Positions 47,691 through 60,269 of a stretch of 64,000 nt of DNA are shown here, piece by piece; positions within the stretch are counted from its first letter, which is position 1, and every line of letters begins with the position of its first letter. The notes beneath the pieces are model-generated. The model saw only the letters and a list, made by a program, of their open reading frames with translations, was not told where the DNA came from and made no database searches. The DNA lies in the NCBI GenBank assembly GCA_028023455.1, contig JAQFVV010012673.1:1032567-1096566 (forward strand), read 5' to 3'. The translations under genes were made by a program, and so were the position numbers. The DNA comes from Epiperipatus broadwayi. Taxonomy: Eukaryota > Onychophora > Udeonychophora > Euonychophora > Peripatidae.

Positions 47691-47839
47691 TACTGAGACA
47701 AATCACACATTACACAAAGCATGGATAATAATCCTATAAACTAAATGGTCTCAACACTGTAGTTGAATAGTGCATCACTTTGATTAAATCCCTTTTCCAA
47801 AAAATCATCATTTACAACATCTCAACTAATGCACTTAAT

Positions 47840-47935
47840 GACTAATACTTTGGTAGTGTAATTTTCACTACACAACTTTCTAGCCATTTGTAACACCTTG
47901 TGGAGGGGTGTAATCACTAACATATGACCAAATCC
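47840..47935. repeat. Palindromic repeat family F, single arm
   Basis: GTAGTGTAATTTTCACTACA, then ACACCTTGTGGAGGGGTGTA and ACATATGACC match one arm of the inverted repeat at 53,339-53,580. Confidence 0.65.
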
Positions 47936-48045
47936 AGGTGAAAAAACTATATGATCCCCAAAGTGCACATTTTGTGCTGAAACAGCATTCATCAATTGGC
48001 CTAGATCACAATCTCTTATACATCTTATCATTGTTCAGTATACAG
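47936..48045 (-). mobile_element. Family E fragment, copy 5
   Basis: The ribozyme core segment of family E joined to a family F arm; the ends of the E unit are missing. Confidence 0.6.
47956..48001 (-). ncRNA. Degenerate hammerhead motif (E7)
   Basis: Minus strand: CCAA pairs with UUGG. Core UUGAUGA, stem II AUGCU/AGCAC with loop GUUUC, AAAA for GAAA. Helix III AUGUGCAC contains the palindrome GUGCAC. Confidence 0.5.
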
Positions 48046-48159
48046 ATAACCAATTACTACAGTTTAATTGATGTGTCAAACTTATTACCCTCACAACATT
48101 AACACAAATCAGTTGATGAATGTATTTTAATAATTTTATTAGTCATTCATTAGATTATA

Positions 48160-48290
48160 GATTATTTTTGTAATGTAATTTTTACTACACCATTCTCATG
48201 CAAGATATGAATTGCTTTCTATCCACTTTTAACATCTTGTGGAGGGTTTGCAATCATAAGCATATGACTAAAGACATGTATGTATTATTC
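48160..48290. repeat. Palindromic repeat family F, single arm
   Basis: TGTAATTTTTACTACACCAT, CTATCCACTTTTAACATCTT and AAGCATATGACTAAAGACAT, in the same order as the arm at 53,345. Confidence 0.65.
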
Positions 48291-48529
48291 ATAAGATGCA
48301 TATGTTGTCTAGTGATTGAAAATAAAAAAAAATATTAATCTTAGCTGATGGGCTTTGAGAAAGCATGAAAAAGAATATGCAATTTAAACATAGATTTTTA
48401 TAATTAAAGAATAAGAAAGCTCTGGAGAAAATGTGTTTGTAATACTTTGAAATAATCAACTATATTTTAATTTTGCTAAAATTCCACCTGCTTGAAAATA
48501 TGTAAAGTATAATATATGGGTTAATAAAG

Positions 48530-48660
48530 TAATAACTGTCAGACTTGGGACTATAAAACCTCTAATGGATTCCAGTTCTGGCACCTCAAGTGGCCAAACT
48601 TTTAATGACCCTGAGCAACAAACCCATTTGATTAAGTCATGATAAAAAAATTAAAATTCA
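48530..48660 (+). mobile_element. SINE-like repeat, family 2
   Basis: GGATTCCAGTTCTGGCACCT and CCTGAGCAACAAACCCATTT match the 37,020 copy. Confidence 0.5.
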
Positions 48661-49102
48661 GAAAAGTAGAATTTAAAATTGGTACTGTGAATTAGCCTTA
48701 TACATTTGTCAATATATAACTTTTATTCCTCATCAGAAAATGGTGTCTGATGATTGGCATCTGATGATTCATGATGATTCAATGTTTTTTTTATGTGTGG
48801 AATAAAATCAAAAAAAAATCAGAAAAATTCCTTTGAACAATAATTTTAGATCTGAGGCCATCAATTGTATGAAACTTTATTTTACTGTTATTGATGATTG
48901 GAAGTTGTCTTTGAATTGTGAATAATTATATGGGACTATTCTATTTTCATTATCTGACAGTTTTTACCAGTTATTTATTATATGTATATTGCATACCAGA
49001 CCTTATGCTTAAACAAACTAATTGAATATCAGCAAGTTGTGATAATTTATTTTAACTATTTTTAATTTATTTGTTATAATAAGCAAGAGATCTGTGATAA
49101 TG

Positions 49103-49133
<31 letters not shown>
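49103..49133. repeat. (TA)n microsatellite
   Basis: About 15 TA units. Confidence 0.9.
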
Positions 49134-49137
<4 letters not shown>

Positions 49138-49205
49138 AAAATATTCCATTATGTCATGATGATTGTAATAAAAAATAATACTGCAGCCATTATATTAAAC
49201 AAATA

Positions 49206-49445
49206 ATATTGTGGCCATTGCAGGTTAAGTCTAATTAAAATCAGCACACACAATATTTCTAAAGCAATAGCCAATCAAAAACAGCCTGGAGATTAAGATG
49301 ATAGTACTCTGTCAATATTATAATGTATGTCAAAAGAGACATAGCACTGAGAGTATACTATTGTCTCAGTCCATGCAGAAGTATTGATTGGCTGTTGCCA
49401 TAGAAACAATGTGGTTGCAGATTTTAACTAGAATTAAAAGCAGTA
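49206..49445. repeat. Inverted repeat family G (MITE-like)
   Basis: The left part (TAGCCAATCAAAAACAGCCT, 49,268) is the diverged complement of the right part (TATTGATTGGCTGTTGCCAT, 49,382). The arms are about 100 bp each. A single-arm relative is at 49,675-49,750 (ACTATTGTCTCAATT then GATTGTCTGTTGCC). Confidence 0.6.
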
Positions 49446-50159
49446 TTCCTATTTATTAAATAAATTCATTACCTATAATATCTGTTCAAAACATGAAATT
49501 GTCATACATGACTCACTTTGGAAGAATCTTAATCATAAATGAGAATTAGGAAAAGATTTTTATAATTTGATCTTTCAAAATTTATAAATATGCTTTAGTG
49601 TCATGTACTGATTTACAATTCTGAATTAGAGTCAAAAAAGAACTTATCTTATTTGAATATATTATAATATGGAGATTACTATTGTCTCAATTAATACAAC
49701 TGGTTCTGATTGTCTGTTGCCTTAAAAATATTGTAATTGCAGTTTTTATCTAGTATTGAAAAGAAAAGATAAAGTTATCTCTGTTTACATGAATATAATC
49801 TTTTAATTTTCATACTTTATCAAATTTAACATCTAAGAAAATATTTCACTTAAGATATATAATTCACTGGAGAAGATTCATTATTATTTTCTGAATGTGA
49901 CAGAAGATGTTCATCTTCCACATTCTCATACCTGTAAAAAATAGCTTTTTGAAATTAAATTTTTATTACAATTTGGATTTAAAGTAGAACAGGACTTCCT
50001 TTTACTTCACTGTAGCTCAAGAAAATAACTATTATATAGGTCAAGAGATAAATATTGTTTAGCCTTATGGTTGTCAATTAGTAATTGATTGATTTCCGAT
50101 AGCATAAAAAGGAGTTAAATCATTTCTGCTTACATAGATATAACTTATTGATTACCATT

Positions 50160-50240
50160 TCATCATCATCAACCATTATCAATCCACTGCAGAATGAAGG
50201 TCTCTCCAAGTTTAATCCATCTTCTCCGATCTTTAGCTGC
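50160..50240 (-). pseudogene. RTE LINE 3' end
   Basis: TCATCATCATCAACCATTATC and ATCCACTGCAGAATGAAGGT are the reverse complement of the RTE 3' tail seen at 1.5 kb. Coding is lost. Confidence 0.75.
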
Positions 50241-50530
50241 AGAAAGGGGTTTGCTATTAACTGAAAGGAGACCCTTTGATTCCTCTTGGAGGCCTTAAAG
50301 GAACCGAGCAGGGCAAATTCCTAATGTCCACTCCATACGTTCTTGTCGTTGCAGCTGTTATTACTATGTGATTATTCATAGAGTATACAAACATGGATGG
50401 GCTGCTCACCAACACGCATTAGCCAGCATGGTGAGTTTATTGGCTTTTTACCTCTGAGTTTAAGATCAAGAAACACTATGGTCTTTCTTCTCAGTGCCTG
50501 ATAAGGCAGAATGAATGTTTGTGTAAATGA
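50241..50530. other. GC-richer segment of unknown nature
   Basis: Clearly less AT-rich than its flanks (CCTCTTGGAGGCCTTAAAGG, AACACGCATTAGCCAGCATG). It directly abuts the RTE 3' end, so it may be part of a different repeat. No motif recognised. Confidence 0.35.
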
Positions 50531-50593
50531 TTACCATTTATATATACATATATAGCTACATATGTGGTCTAATAATATCTTGATCTTTGCAAC

Positions 50594-50597
<4 letters not shown>

Positions 50598-50635
<38 letters not shown>

Positions 50636-50639
50636 GTAT

Positions 50640-50675
<36 letters not shown>

Positions 50676-50682
50676 ATACAGA
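50598..50682. repeat. Two adjacent (TA)n hairpins with different short stems
   Basis: CCAACAA-(TA)n-TTGTTGG is followed immediately by TATGACA-(TA)n-TGTCATA. Both are perfect inverted repeats and would form cruciforms side by side. Confidence 0.85.
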
Positions 50683-50994
50683 CAACAAAAATTTGATAAT
50701 AGTAATATTTAGGGTGAGTGCATTTTTGGAACTGGGTATAAAGTACAAGGTTAATAAATTAATGTGTTCAGAAATCCAGTGATCATTAGTTATAATATGC
50801 TAGGTATACTACTAAATCAAAGATATTTTCAGATACCTTGGTAACAATATCATAAAGTGAACAAATTCAGAAGCATTATTACATATAAAAAAGTAACTAT
50901 ACAATATTCGAAATAAAAATATAAATAGTTCGAGCAGACATATATTATGAAATGCAAGTAGAGAGACACTAAGGCATATTTATTTAAGATAAAT

Positions 50995-51048
50995 ATCATA
51001 TATATATATATATATAAGATAAATATCATATATATATATATATATATT
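50995..51048. repeat. Duplicated (TA)n unit
   Basis: AAGATAAATATCA followed by (TA)n occurs twice in tandem. Confidence 0.85.
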
Positions 51049-51310
51049 GCAAGGAAATCAAGTTACATATCACATGACTTAATTAAATAAGCTTGTTAAA
51101 TTAAGTCACGTGATATACAATTTGATTTCTTTGCGATTATAGTTTTGCTCTTGAGACTTGGTGATGTTATCTTGCTAAAGCCATTAATACATGGTGTATC
51201 TGAATTTAGTTTAGTTCAGACCCATATTGCTATTTAAGTTAGATAGCTGGATTTGAATATATATAGATGCTTGGTATTTTTAGATCTAATGTCTGAATAT
51301 TGTAGTGCCT
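51049..51310 (+). mobile_element. Family A unit, 3'-truncated before the ribozyme
   Basis: Begins with a small inverted repeat (arms about 51,049-51,085 and 51,098-51,135), a very short inverted copy joined to the plus unit. It continues through TTCAGACCCATATTGCTATT and AGATCTAATGTCTGAATAT, then diverges at TAGTGCCTCATGAAAG, just where the hammerhead would start. Confidence 0.75.
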
Positions 51311-52849
51311 CATGAAAGTTGTGAATATTTTTAATAATATCTAGAGATATAAAAGATTTAATTTTCTTAATAAAAATTTCCATCTATTATTTAATTCACA
51401 TAACTAATGATTCATACAACAAAGAGACATGTATTTTATTTTACAAATCTTGATGCTTTAATCTCTTGGGCTAATAGATGTCAGATAGTTAGTGATTTGT
51501 AAAACCCTATCAGTGTATCCAATATAACCAGATTAGTTTCAAGATTATAAATTCCATAAGTGTGGAGCTCAGGATTTTGGACAAATGCTGGACTTTTAGA
51601 ATCTCATACACCTTCCTTCTAGAAACCATTATATACCTCTCTAATATATGATCAAGTTATTCCAAACTGAAAAATACATAAATATGTTCAGTCTTAGTGA
51701 ACCTGCCTATATAATTATATTAATCTGAAGCCAATTTTGTATTAATATATTATGGTATCCTTAGTTGTTAACAAATTTATGCATTTCTATCCTGTGTCGA
51801 GGATATGGTATAAAAACCAATAATATATAACATGACTCTATTAATGATTCCAGTTTACATATTTCTAAACAGTTGTAGTCATGTGTGTGAGTCATATAAT
51901 ATTTATTACATTAAACCAAATGATACAAGTGACAGAGAGATTACTGTATATACAATCTCCTACTTATTTTTGTCACAATTAACTAAGAAGATTAAGTAAT
52001 AAACATACTCAGAAGGAAACTTATGTTGTAAGATTAATTTATAGTTTTTGTCATTGCTTGAGAGTATTATAAGATTAGTCAGTATGGTATTTTTAAAAGA
52101 AAGGTAATCTTAAAATCCTTAAGTTTATCAGGTATAAAGCCTTTTTTTATTATTTTAGCATGGGTACAAGGGCAACCAAACCACCTGCAAATACACCTAT
52201 TATGGAGTGACAAGAGCAAATTTGTCAACAAGACTGACCCAGTATAATTATTTATATAATAGAGCCAAGAGAATTAATAATTAGTCTTCTGTATTTATAC
52301 GACACAGACAACATTCAAGCCATAAACTTGATCTGTCCAGATTGGCTATCATTTGCACTGAGAGGGTGGATAAAAAATGAAAGTTCAAGGAAGCTTAGAC
52401 AATATTCAAAGACAAATTTTCTACAAGCAAGAAAGATAACAACATCTCCCTGTTAAAAATGTGGGCTCTTTGAAGAATATTGAATATATTTGAATAACAA
52501 ACAATAAATTTAAATAATTAAGAACAGAAATAGTTATCAAGTATATATACAAACCATCTATAAAAAAATCCAAAAGAACTACTGATATGACCAAATTGTT
52601 TACTGGAAGTGTGCTAAGCATAAATAAAAGCTAAAATTTAAAAATATGTCTACCTTTTCTGGGATTAAATGTCCAAACATTTACATTGCTAACATGACAA
52701 ATAAATTATCTTAAATAAAAGACAAGGGCAATTTAAAATTAGCAAACATCAAATAATATAGCTTTGACAGAATACCCTTTTGTGTATTCATACATACATA
52801 CCTAGAAGTAGAGACATTTATTTCCATATTAATGTAAAACATTTATATA
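51311..52849. other. AT-rich DNA, no gene
   Basis: No motif found in the short frames (for example 52,421-52,621, minus). Confidence 0.4.
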
Positions 52850-53150
52850 TAGAGCTCGCACATAAGCTCTTAACAAGCTTTTCAGAATATCTCTAACCCC
52901 TGACCAGTTTCTGCTACTGGCTTCCTCAGTGAGGTGCTAGGATATTCAATCATTAGATTAAAAATACCAGAATAAGCCCATCACTTTATCTAATGGATAA
53001 CTATTAAGTAGAAAATCTGACATTTTCAGACATTCATATGTCTTACAATCCATCTATCTAACTTAAAAAGTTATACGGGACTGAACCAAGTTCAGATATA
53101 TCATATATTAATGGCTTTAACAATATAAAATCACTGAAGCATATAATTAA
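52850..53150 (-). mobile_element. Hammerhead retroelement family A, minus copy
   Basis: Follows the 22.8-23.2 kb element in reverse: GAGCTC...AAGCTCTTAACAAGC, the ribozyme, GGATATTCAATCATTAGATT, GACTGAACCAAGTTCAGATA (the A-D palindrome) and TATTAATGGCTTTAAC. Confidence 0.78.
52897..52934 (-). ncRNA. Hammerhead ribozyme motif (A3)
   Basis: Minus strand: CCUCA, core CUGAGGA, stem II GC/GC around CAGUA (A-A next to the core), GAA, ACUGGU, C, then AGGGG. One base of the 3' stem I strand is missing relative to A1 and A2. Confidence 0.7.
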
Positions 53151-53338
53151 TAAGATATATAATGATATAAGAGAGTTAACTAAGTAATTACGGATCATTT
53201 GATTATGCTAACATAGATTTTACATATTGTGTAAAGATGTTAAAATCATTTTTTGCAGCATTTACATGATTGTTGAAGATATATAGTATATCTAATAATA
53301 TACCATATTCAAAATAGTCCTTTGTTTACCTAGTGAAT

Positions 53339-53580
53339 AATATTTCTAGAGTAATTTTCACCACATCACTTTTATGAGATGTAGAGACTATTTTCTATCC
53401 ACTTTTAACCCCTTGTAGAAGAGTAATCATAAACAAATAGCCAAAGACATAAATATTTTTGACATGTCTTTGGTCATATGTTTATGATTACAACACTCTA
53501 CAAGGCACTAAAAGTGGACAGAAACCATTCCCTACCTTGCATGAGAGTGGTATAGTAAAAATTATACTATAGAAATATTA
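53339..53580. repeat. Palindromic repeat family F (complete)
   Basis: Inverted arms of about 110 bp meet near 53,457 (CCAAAGACATAAATATTTTTGACATGTCTTTGG). The outer ends are TATTTCTA and its complement. Single arms of the same family lie at 47.8 and 48.2 kb. Confidence 0.78.
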
Positions 53581-53693
53581 TTCTTTAAGTGGATAATATC
53601 CAGTTTAATAAATAACTAATAAAAATTTACTAATATACTTTCATTAAGCGGTGTGAGAAGCAGAAAGTGTGTCACATTAATTAAACTGTTTTA

Positions 53694-54307
<614 letters not shown>

Positions 54308-54599
54308 GACTGTTTATTATAATGCTGTTGAAGAAAGGACTGAACTTTATTTGTAAAACACTAATGAATTAATGTTAAGTCATCATAAATCTATAAATTC
54401 TGCTCCAAAATTTAAAATTGTACTTGTAATTATTAAAATGTCACAAATCATCCCTACTATTGATTTAGCAAACTGTTATCAATCATAATTTCATTTTTAT
54501 CATTCTAATAATTTTTTTAACTTGTATTTTTAAAAAAAAAATTACATTTATCTGAAGTCAGAATGTAATCGTGCATATTTTTGTTTTAAATTATTATTG
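54308..54599. other. AT-rich DNA, no gene
   Basis: Includes TTAAGTCATCATAAATCTAT, similar to 39,114-39,134, so a dispersed repeat of unknown kind may be present. Confidence 0.35.
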
Positions 54600-54745
54600 T
54601 ACAAATGGCTATGGGTGATTTGGTATATTTGGTAAAATATCCAATTTGGGATCGGAAGGTTTCAGGATTGATTCTTTCACTACCAATTCTGGTGCAGAAA
54701 TTTATTTATGAACTCCTGAACATTCTTTTTGGTACGAATAATACG
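54600..54745 (+). mobile_element. SINE-like repeat, family 2
   Basis: TTTGGGATCGGAAGGTTTCA, GGATTGATTCTTTCACTACC (B-box-like) and CAATTCTGGTGCAGAAATTT, then GAACTCCTGAACA. Third copy of the 37.0 and 48.5 kb repeat. Confidence 0.6.
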
Positions 54746-56183
54746 TTGTTAAACTGATCATAAATATTTAAATAAGAAAATAAAATTTTTAATCACCTCT
54801 AGCAACAAAGCAACAGATTATAAAAGTACTCTCATAACTACTCTCTACTAATCAATGAGTTTGTAGGCTAGCTTGAATCCTTTGCAGTTTTTTTTTTTTG
54901 ACAGTAGATTTATGATTTCTATGGATATTTTTTTTGAATTAGTAAATCAGTATATTTTAATTATATGCTACCCCCATAATGAATCAAAAACTGGCAAAAT
55001 AGAATTGCATGTAACCATAGGACAGTAAAGGAAATGTGGGCATTACTATCCAAAAATAATAAGGTGAATTCAAGGGAGAGCTAGTTATGTTCATCAACCC
55101 AGAGATATAAACATATACATGTATATTACATATTAATTATAGTAAATTAGTGCAAAATGTTAACAAATTATTGATGATGATTACGAAATATTATGGATTA
55201 TAGTGCCTTGTTGCCTAATAACCTCTATTTACTTTCAGGTAATAAAGTTAAGCATTTACAATGTAATAAAATTCTTTGTTAAAGTATGCAAAAATTATTT
55301 TTATATTAAAATGATTACTTTTTTTGCATTTCCAAAAAAAAAAAAAAAAAAAACGAAATTCTTAATTTATGCTTATGGGGGAGAGGGTATAATTTATACT
55401 GTCGTGTGTATAGGCAAGTGTTCTTGGTTTTAAAACGAATTAAATTACAATTAAAATTACTGAACTATTTATTATTCTTCCTTATTAATAAAATGTCTTT
55501 CTCTTCCCTTCTCCGCTTGCGTTTTCCCCAAGCTGTGTGTTTTATTGAGCAAAGATAAATAAATGGTTTAACGCTGTATTGCTACCGATATGTTTGTCTG
55601 GTTCATTAATGGAAATGAGTTTATGAGTCAGAATTGAAGAATTAGAAAATTTATGCAAAATAAACAGCTGTTAGATATAATCTGGTATTTAATGTGGAGA
55701 TTTTTATTTTATTTTTTAAATTCTTATAACATTTAATAACAGCATTCTATGATTTAATCCTTGCCTCCAAACCTATATCTAATAAATCATAGAATTAGTA
55801 ATCCGGATATTCTAATAAAAAGTTATAAAAATAATCCTTTTAATTTAATACCACAAAACTCTCGAAAATTCTGTATATTTGTGAATACAACAAACTGATT
55901 TAACAAATAAAAATTATATATATATTATAAAATGTAAACAAAAGAAAATGTATATATGCTACAATACAATACAAAGAAGATTAAATCAATATGGATGAAG
56001 ATAAATGTTCCACAAGCAGTTGTTTTCATTTTATTCCACATCAATCTATGACCAGATCGTGTAATCAATGAAAATAATGTGGTAATTTACAATAGCCATA
56101 TTTCCAAATTATTTTCTGAATGGCTTTTTTTTAATGTGGACTTAGAATTCGAACATGGAATTAATAAATTTAAACATCAGCCC
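54746..56183. other. AT-rich DNA, no gene
   Basis: Contains an A-run at 55,335-55,353 and a slightly GC-richer 55,500-55,550. Frame 55,203-55,433 spans the A-run and is chance. Confidence 0.4.
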
Positions 56184-56346
56184 CATTTAATTCTAAACAT
56201 CACCACGATCACCATTTCCTATGCTTACACAAGCTGTTAAAATAAACTCTCCATACCAGAATATTACCTAGTGCAAGCCTTAGTAATCAATGGATAAAAG
56301 AAGGTTTTGGCATAAAATTTCTATCTAGGTCCTACTCATCCAATAT

Positions 56347-56386
56347 CCCTGGACTGTTTTCTAGCTTGTGGCTTTCATCAGTGAGC
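56347..56386 (-). ncRNA. Hammerhead ribozyme motif (C, 56.35 kb, minus)
   Basis: Minus strand: CUGAUGA, stem II AGC/GCU around CACAA, GAA, AACAGU (family ACUAGU, altered), C. Stem I is damaged (CUCA versus CAGGG). Confidence 0.65.
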
Positions 56387-56438
56387 AGCCTTGGATATGA
56401 GAACATACTCTTAGTGCAGTGCTCCCAGATCCAAGGCT

Positions 56439-56478
56439 CCTTACTGAAGAAAGGCACAAGCTAGAAACTCGTCTGAGG
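56439..56478 (+). ncRNA. Hammerhead ribozyme motif (C, 56.44 kb, plus)
   Basis: Stem I CCUUA/UGAGG (5 pairs, one G-U), core CUGAAGA, stem II region AAGGCACAAGCUA, GAA, ACUCGU, C. Confidence 0.72.
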
Positions 56479-56879
56479 ATATTAGCTGAGTAGGTATTAG
56501 ACAAGGATTTTATGCACAAACCTTCATGCATCCATTCATTATTAAAACTTGCAATGAGTGGCACTACTGTATAGAAAGTTTGTCAATGCTTGTCACATTT
56601 AATTCTTTATCATATTCAAACTAACATCTTGACATTAAGAAAAAAAACGTATACAAATTGCAAGCAAGATGTCTTGTGTTCAAAATCTTACAAGCTATTA
56701 ATCGGAATATTTTTTTTTAAATCAGAACTAATGGCTAGATGTATTATTGCATTCATTTAAACTGTTCTCACTAACGAATTCCAATTCCATAACCTAGTCT
56801 GTGGATATGAATATCATAACGCTATTATTTATTATCCATTAATCAACAGGTTGGACTTGAGATATTGCTAGAAAAATGT

Positions 56880-57066
56880 TAGTAGACGAAATTTTAAACT
56901 GGACTTCAGGAGATAGTAATGTGAGATGGATGGATCAAATAAGAAAGTATGATGGGTTGATGAAGAGAAGAGTGGCTAGACAGATATTGGAGAAGCTGTA
57001 TTAACGTTGGAACACCTTTATCCTGCAATGGATTCATAATGGTTAAAATGATGATGATGATGAATT
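56880..57066 (+). pseudogene. RTE LINE 3' end
   Basis: GTGAGATGGATGGATCAAAT, AGAAAGTATGATGGGTTGAT, CCTTTATCCTGCAATGGATT and a GATGATGATGATG tail follow the 3' end of the RTE copies. Confidence 0.78.
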
Positions 57067-58229
57067 AACAGGTTTGAAAAATGTGGAAGAGGATGAAAAA
57101 TTGTTTTTGGAAGCATATAAATTAATTATGAAAATCATGAGATATTTTATTACAAATGGCCTATAGTTAGCATAAAACGAGGTCTTTAAAATATATACTT
57201 TTGCTCTGGCATCAGAAATATATAACTAGTCTAAACCTTATAGATTTTATCAGTGAGGAACTGGAATCTGGGGTAGAATAATGCCTTTGTGTAAATATTT
57301 TATTATAATAGTAAGTCAATCGCCTTATTGATGAAGAGTTCCTGAGATAGTGGCATTCTGCCCTAACACTAATCCCTGTTTTGTTTTGACAAGAACGACG
57401 GATTACTCCCAGCTCGATTACTTTGCAAACTTCTTCAAAACTTAAAAAAAATAAAAATAATGATAAACTATTTCTATTAATGTTGCGGAATTTCTAGGAA
57501 TTATTTTATTTATATATTTTTTAAATGAAATAATCTTGAGTTTTTATCATGGATGCAATTTCTAGACTTTGCCTGATTAGGTTAAAAGTCATCTCATTTT
57601 TATAGATGAAAGTAAAGCAAAATTAATAAAAGAACTTTTCAGCCTTGCATCCCTTTCTCAAGATAAGACATTATTTTCTTCCACGTGATCTGATATCATG
57701 CTAAGAGGAAGTTCAAATGTCTTGATCTCTTTTATTTTAGATTTTAAATTATCATACTTGAAAACACTCTAGAAAGAGAGTCGGTTAAATAAAACTTTGA
57801 GTGACTTTTCCTTTTGTTTTCTAAAAGAGAACCCCGCTTCTCATTCAGAAACTAATTTACATTCGGTCAGAACAGCTGATAAATGTCAAAACTGAACTTA
57901 CTGCTATTAAAAATGACTAATAAAACTATCCGACAAAATATAAGTATCAAAACCACTGCTAAAGTCAACAATAGTAATAAAAAAAAAACGTTTAGAATCG
58001 TAACCAAACTGCAACCGAATTTGATCCCTGTAATTATTTAATAATAGTCAATTAGTAATGGCTAAGTTTGAATTCAAAATTTTAATTAATGAAAAAAAAG
58101 TTTTATTCTGTGAATGACTTTAAAAGGAAACTAAACGACAAGATTATGATATTAGATTATTGTTTATTATAAATATATATGTCTGGCTAAAACACGAACC
58201 TAATGTTAATGGAAGAGAAAATATATTTT
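57067..58229. other. No gene; possible relic of another hammerhead repeat
   Basis: At about 57,220-57,270, the minus strand reads CCUCACUGAUAA, then AAUCUAUAAGGUU, then UAGACUAGU. This resembles a heavily mutated family C ribozyme. Too degenerate to call. Confidence 0.3.
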
Positions 58230-58439
58230 TATCAGAGATGATGGCTAAGGTTCGCCTAGCTCAACGTCAATTCGGACCTCATGAAATATAAAATTCATAA
58301 TTTTAAACCCCGCGGACCACCAATAAGAATTTTTTTTTATTTTTTATAAAAGATACATTTGTAAAATAATGATCAGAGAATTTCCATTTTATTAATATGA
58401 AATATAACTATTTAATATAATAAAATTATAAATGCTTGT

Positions 58440-58720
58440 TTAATTATAGTGATATGGATGGGTGAAGAGTTGGAGAATAGAGAACATTGAAGCTTGTCCA
58501 TTAAAGTTTGAAGGTTTGCTATCTTAATGTAAAGTAAGTAGTGATTGTATATATGTGTGGGGGATGGTGATCTGGACCAATTGATGAGTGCTGTTTCAGC
58601 ATGAAGTGCATATATTGGAGATCATTTATCTTTTTCACATGTATATGATCATGCGTATCAGTTATATAAAATGGATTGGATAGCTGTCTGAAATTCAAGT
58701 TCTTTATAGTTATAACAAAT
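58440..58720 (+). mobile_element. Hammerhead retroelement family E, plus copy
   Basis: CATTAAAGTTTGAAGGTTTG, TGCTATCTTAATGTAAAG, GATTGTATATATGTGTG, the ribozyme, TCACATGTATATGATCATGC and GAAATTCAAGTTC follow the family unit in sense orientation. Confidence 0.72.
58576..58619 (+). ncRNA. Hammerhead ribozyme motif (E6)
   Basis: Stem I ACCAA/UUGG, core UUGAUGA (C3U), stem II GUGCU/AGCAU with loop GUUUC, GAA, helix III GUGCAUAU, A. Confidence 0.6.
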
Positions 58721-59180
58721 TTATAAATGCTAATAACAAAATCTTTAAAGGTGGTTTAAGTGTAACAAAGTATTAAAGTTAGTTTAATTATTACAAAATA
58801 ATTGAAGCTTATTTAAGTATTACTCATGTTTAATGTGATATTTATTTGAAGGAAGTTCATGAATTTTTGGCTCTAATGATATTATTGCAAGACGGAAGCC
58901 CTATTTCTTTTAAACCGAGATTGGTATCGAGTTTTAATTGATGCGATGGATGAAAATGTCTTTTCGCACAAATATGTTGTTTTCCCCTTTCTAGTATATT
59001 TCGTGAATTTAGTGCAATATAAAGGCAAAACTCGTCATTTAGAATATAAGAATTTATTTGAATATCATTTTTATTTTATTATTAATAAAACATAAAAAAA
59101 AATGCAAATAATGTCCAGATATTTCTGCAGAGCACCAAAATAGTCGCGAGGACCACCGATTGATGACCATTGGTCTAGGG

Positions 59181-60269
59181 AAAACATATTTAGATATTTG
59201 AAAAAAATAAATATGTCATAAAATTGTAAGGCAAGTGGATAACGAACGATCGTGCTAAAGTTCAAATTAAATACATATTTATTTGACATAAACACAAAAA
59301 TAATGGAAATAAACTTACATATTTAAGAATCGGAAGATTAGTGAATGCATACCATTTGTTTTTATTACGAAATAATAATGAGGTAAGTTTCACGGTAAAA
59401 GTACTTGTTAAATCATAATTATTTATTTGAAGCGCTTCTAAAGTTAGTTAGATATACGCCTATCACTCTTTATCATATTCATATTAGGTAATAAAATAAT
59501 TTTTTTTAAAATGGTTTATGGTATTAAAAATAATTACCTCATATTTATAGCATTCTAAGATGTATCATATAAGTTGGAAATATATGAATAAACACACACG
59601 CGCTATGACCTCTAACAACTACTTTTAATCAATACAAACAGTATATAACACGATGTGATTCAGAATTTAAAAGAATGTTTTATTTTGCAAAATACCAGAA
59701 GCTAATCTTAACCAGATAAACTAGCTTAAAGGATTTTCATGAATATATGGTACGCTCTCTGTATTGTATATAGGCATGTATATATGGATGAATATACACA
59801 TAGTAATTTTGGTTTGTTTTATGCTTATTAATGACCAATATTTGAGAGAAAAACAATCTTTGTTATGATTACTAATTATCATTTATTATGCTTAATAATA
59901 CCTTTTATTGTTTTTAATTTTTTTGTGTTAGCACTTTTCTTTGCAGATAAATAGAAGTCATGAAATGATCACCAATATTTTTCCATCGCAGCCTATGTGT
60001 TGTACTACTGTGGTTGCTGAAAAAGATAACTGCAGAAAATAATGTGGTTTATTGGTTACCTTAAATCATCAATCGGCGTTGATTCCTGTTTGTGTGGTAC
60101 CTTCAAGAAAAACTTATAAAATTGGAAAGATGCAGCCATGTAGCGTCACCTCACCAAATGGGATATTGCAATATTTATATATTATGCAAAATTAGAGTTA
60201 ATTTTACATAAAATAATATATAAATTAATACGCTGTACAGGCTCACACCTGAATATACAGCTATATATG
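59181..60269. other. AT-rich DNA, no gene
   Basis: Nothing recognised. Confidence 0.4.

Larger units (their letters stand above)
56195..56595. mobile_element. Compact family C inverted pair, 11-bp TSD
   Basis: A 401-bp insertion between CATTTAATTCT at 56,184-56,194 and 56,596-56,606. A minus arm and a plus arm of about 200 bp each meet near 56,412. Each is little more than the ribozyme plus the 3' terminal region, and both carry a hammerhead with CUGANGA and GAAA intact. The transcript of either strand would fold into a long imperfect hairpin. Confidence 0.85.
58230..59180. other. Possible hAT-like remnant
   Basis: Two stretches with the CGCGGACCACC style common at hAT ends occur at about 58,308-58,322 and (as CGCGAGGACCACC) 59,142-59,156. 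Both have the same orientation, so they are not a TIR pair. A family E unit is inserted between them. Confidence 0.25.

Noticed and set aside
57215-57275. Hammerhead relic on the minus strand
   Set aside because: CUGAUAA and UAGACUAGU resemble family C, but GAAA is lost and stem I is not recoverable.
58230-59180. Complete hAT transposon
   Set aside because: The two GGACCACC-type ends have the same orientation and no 8-bp duplication was found.
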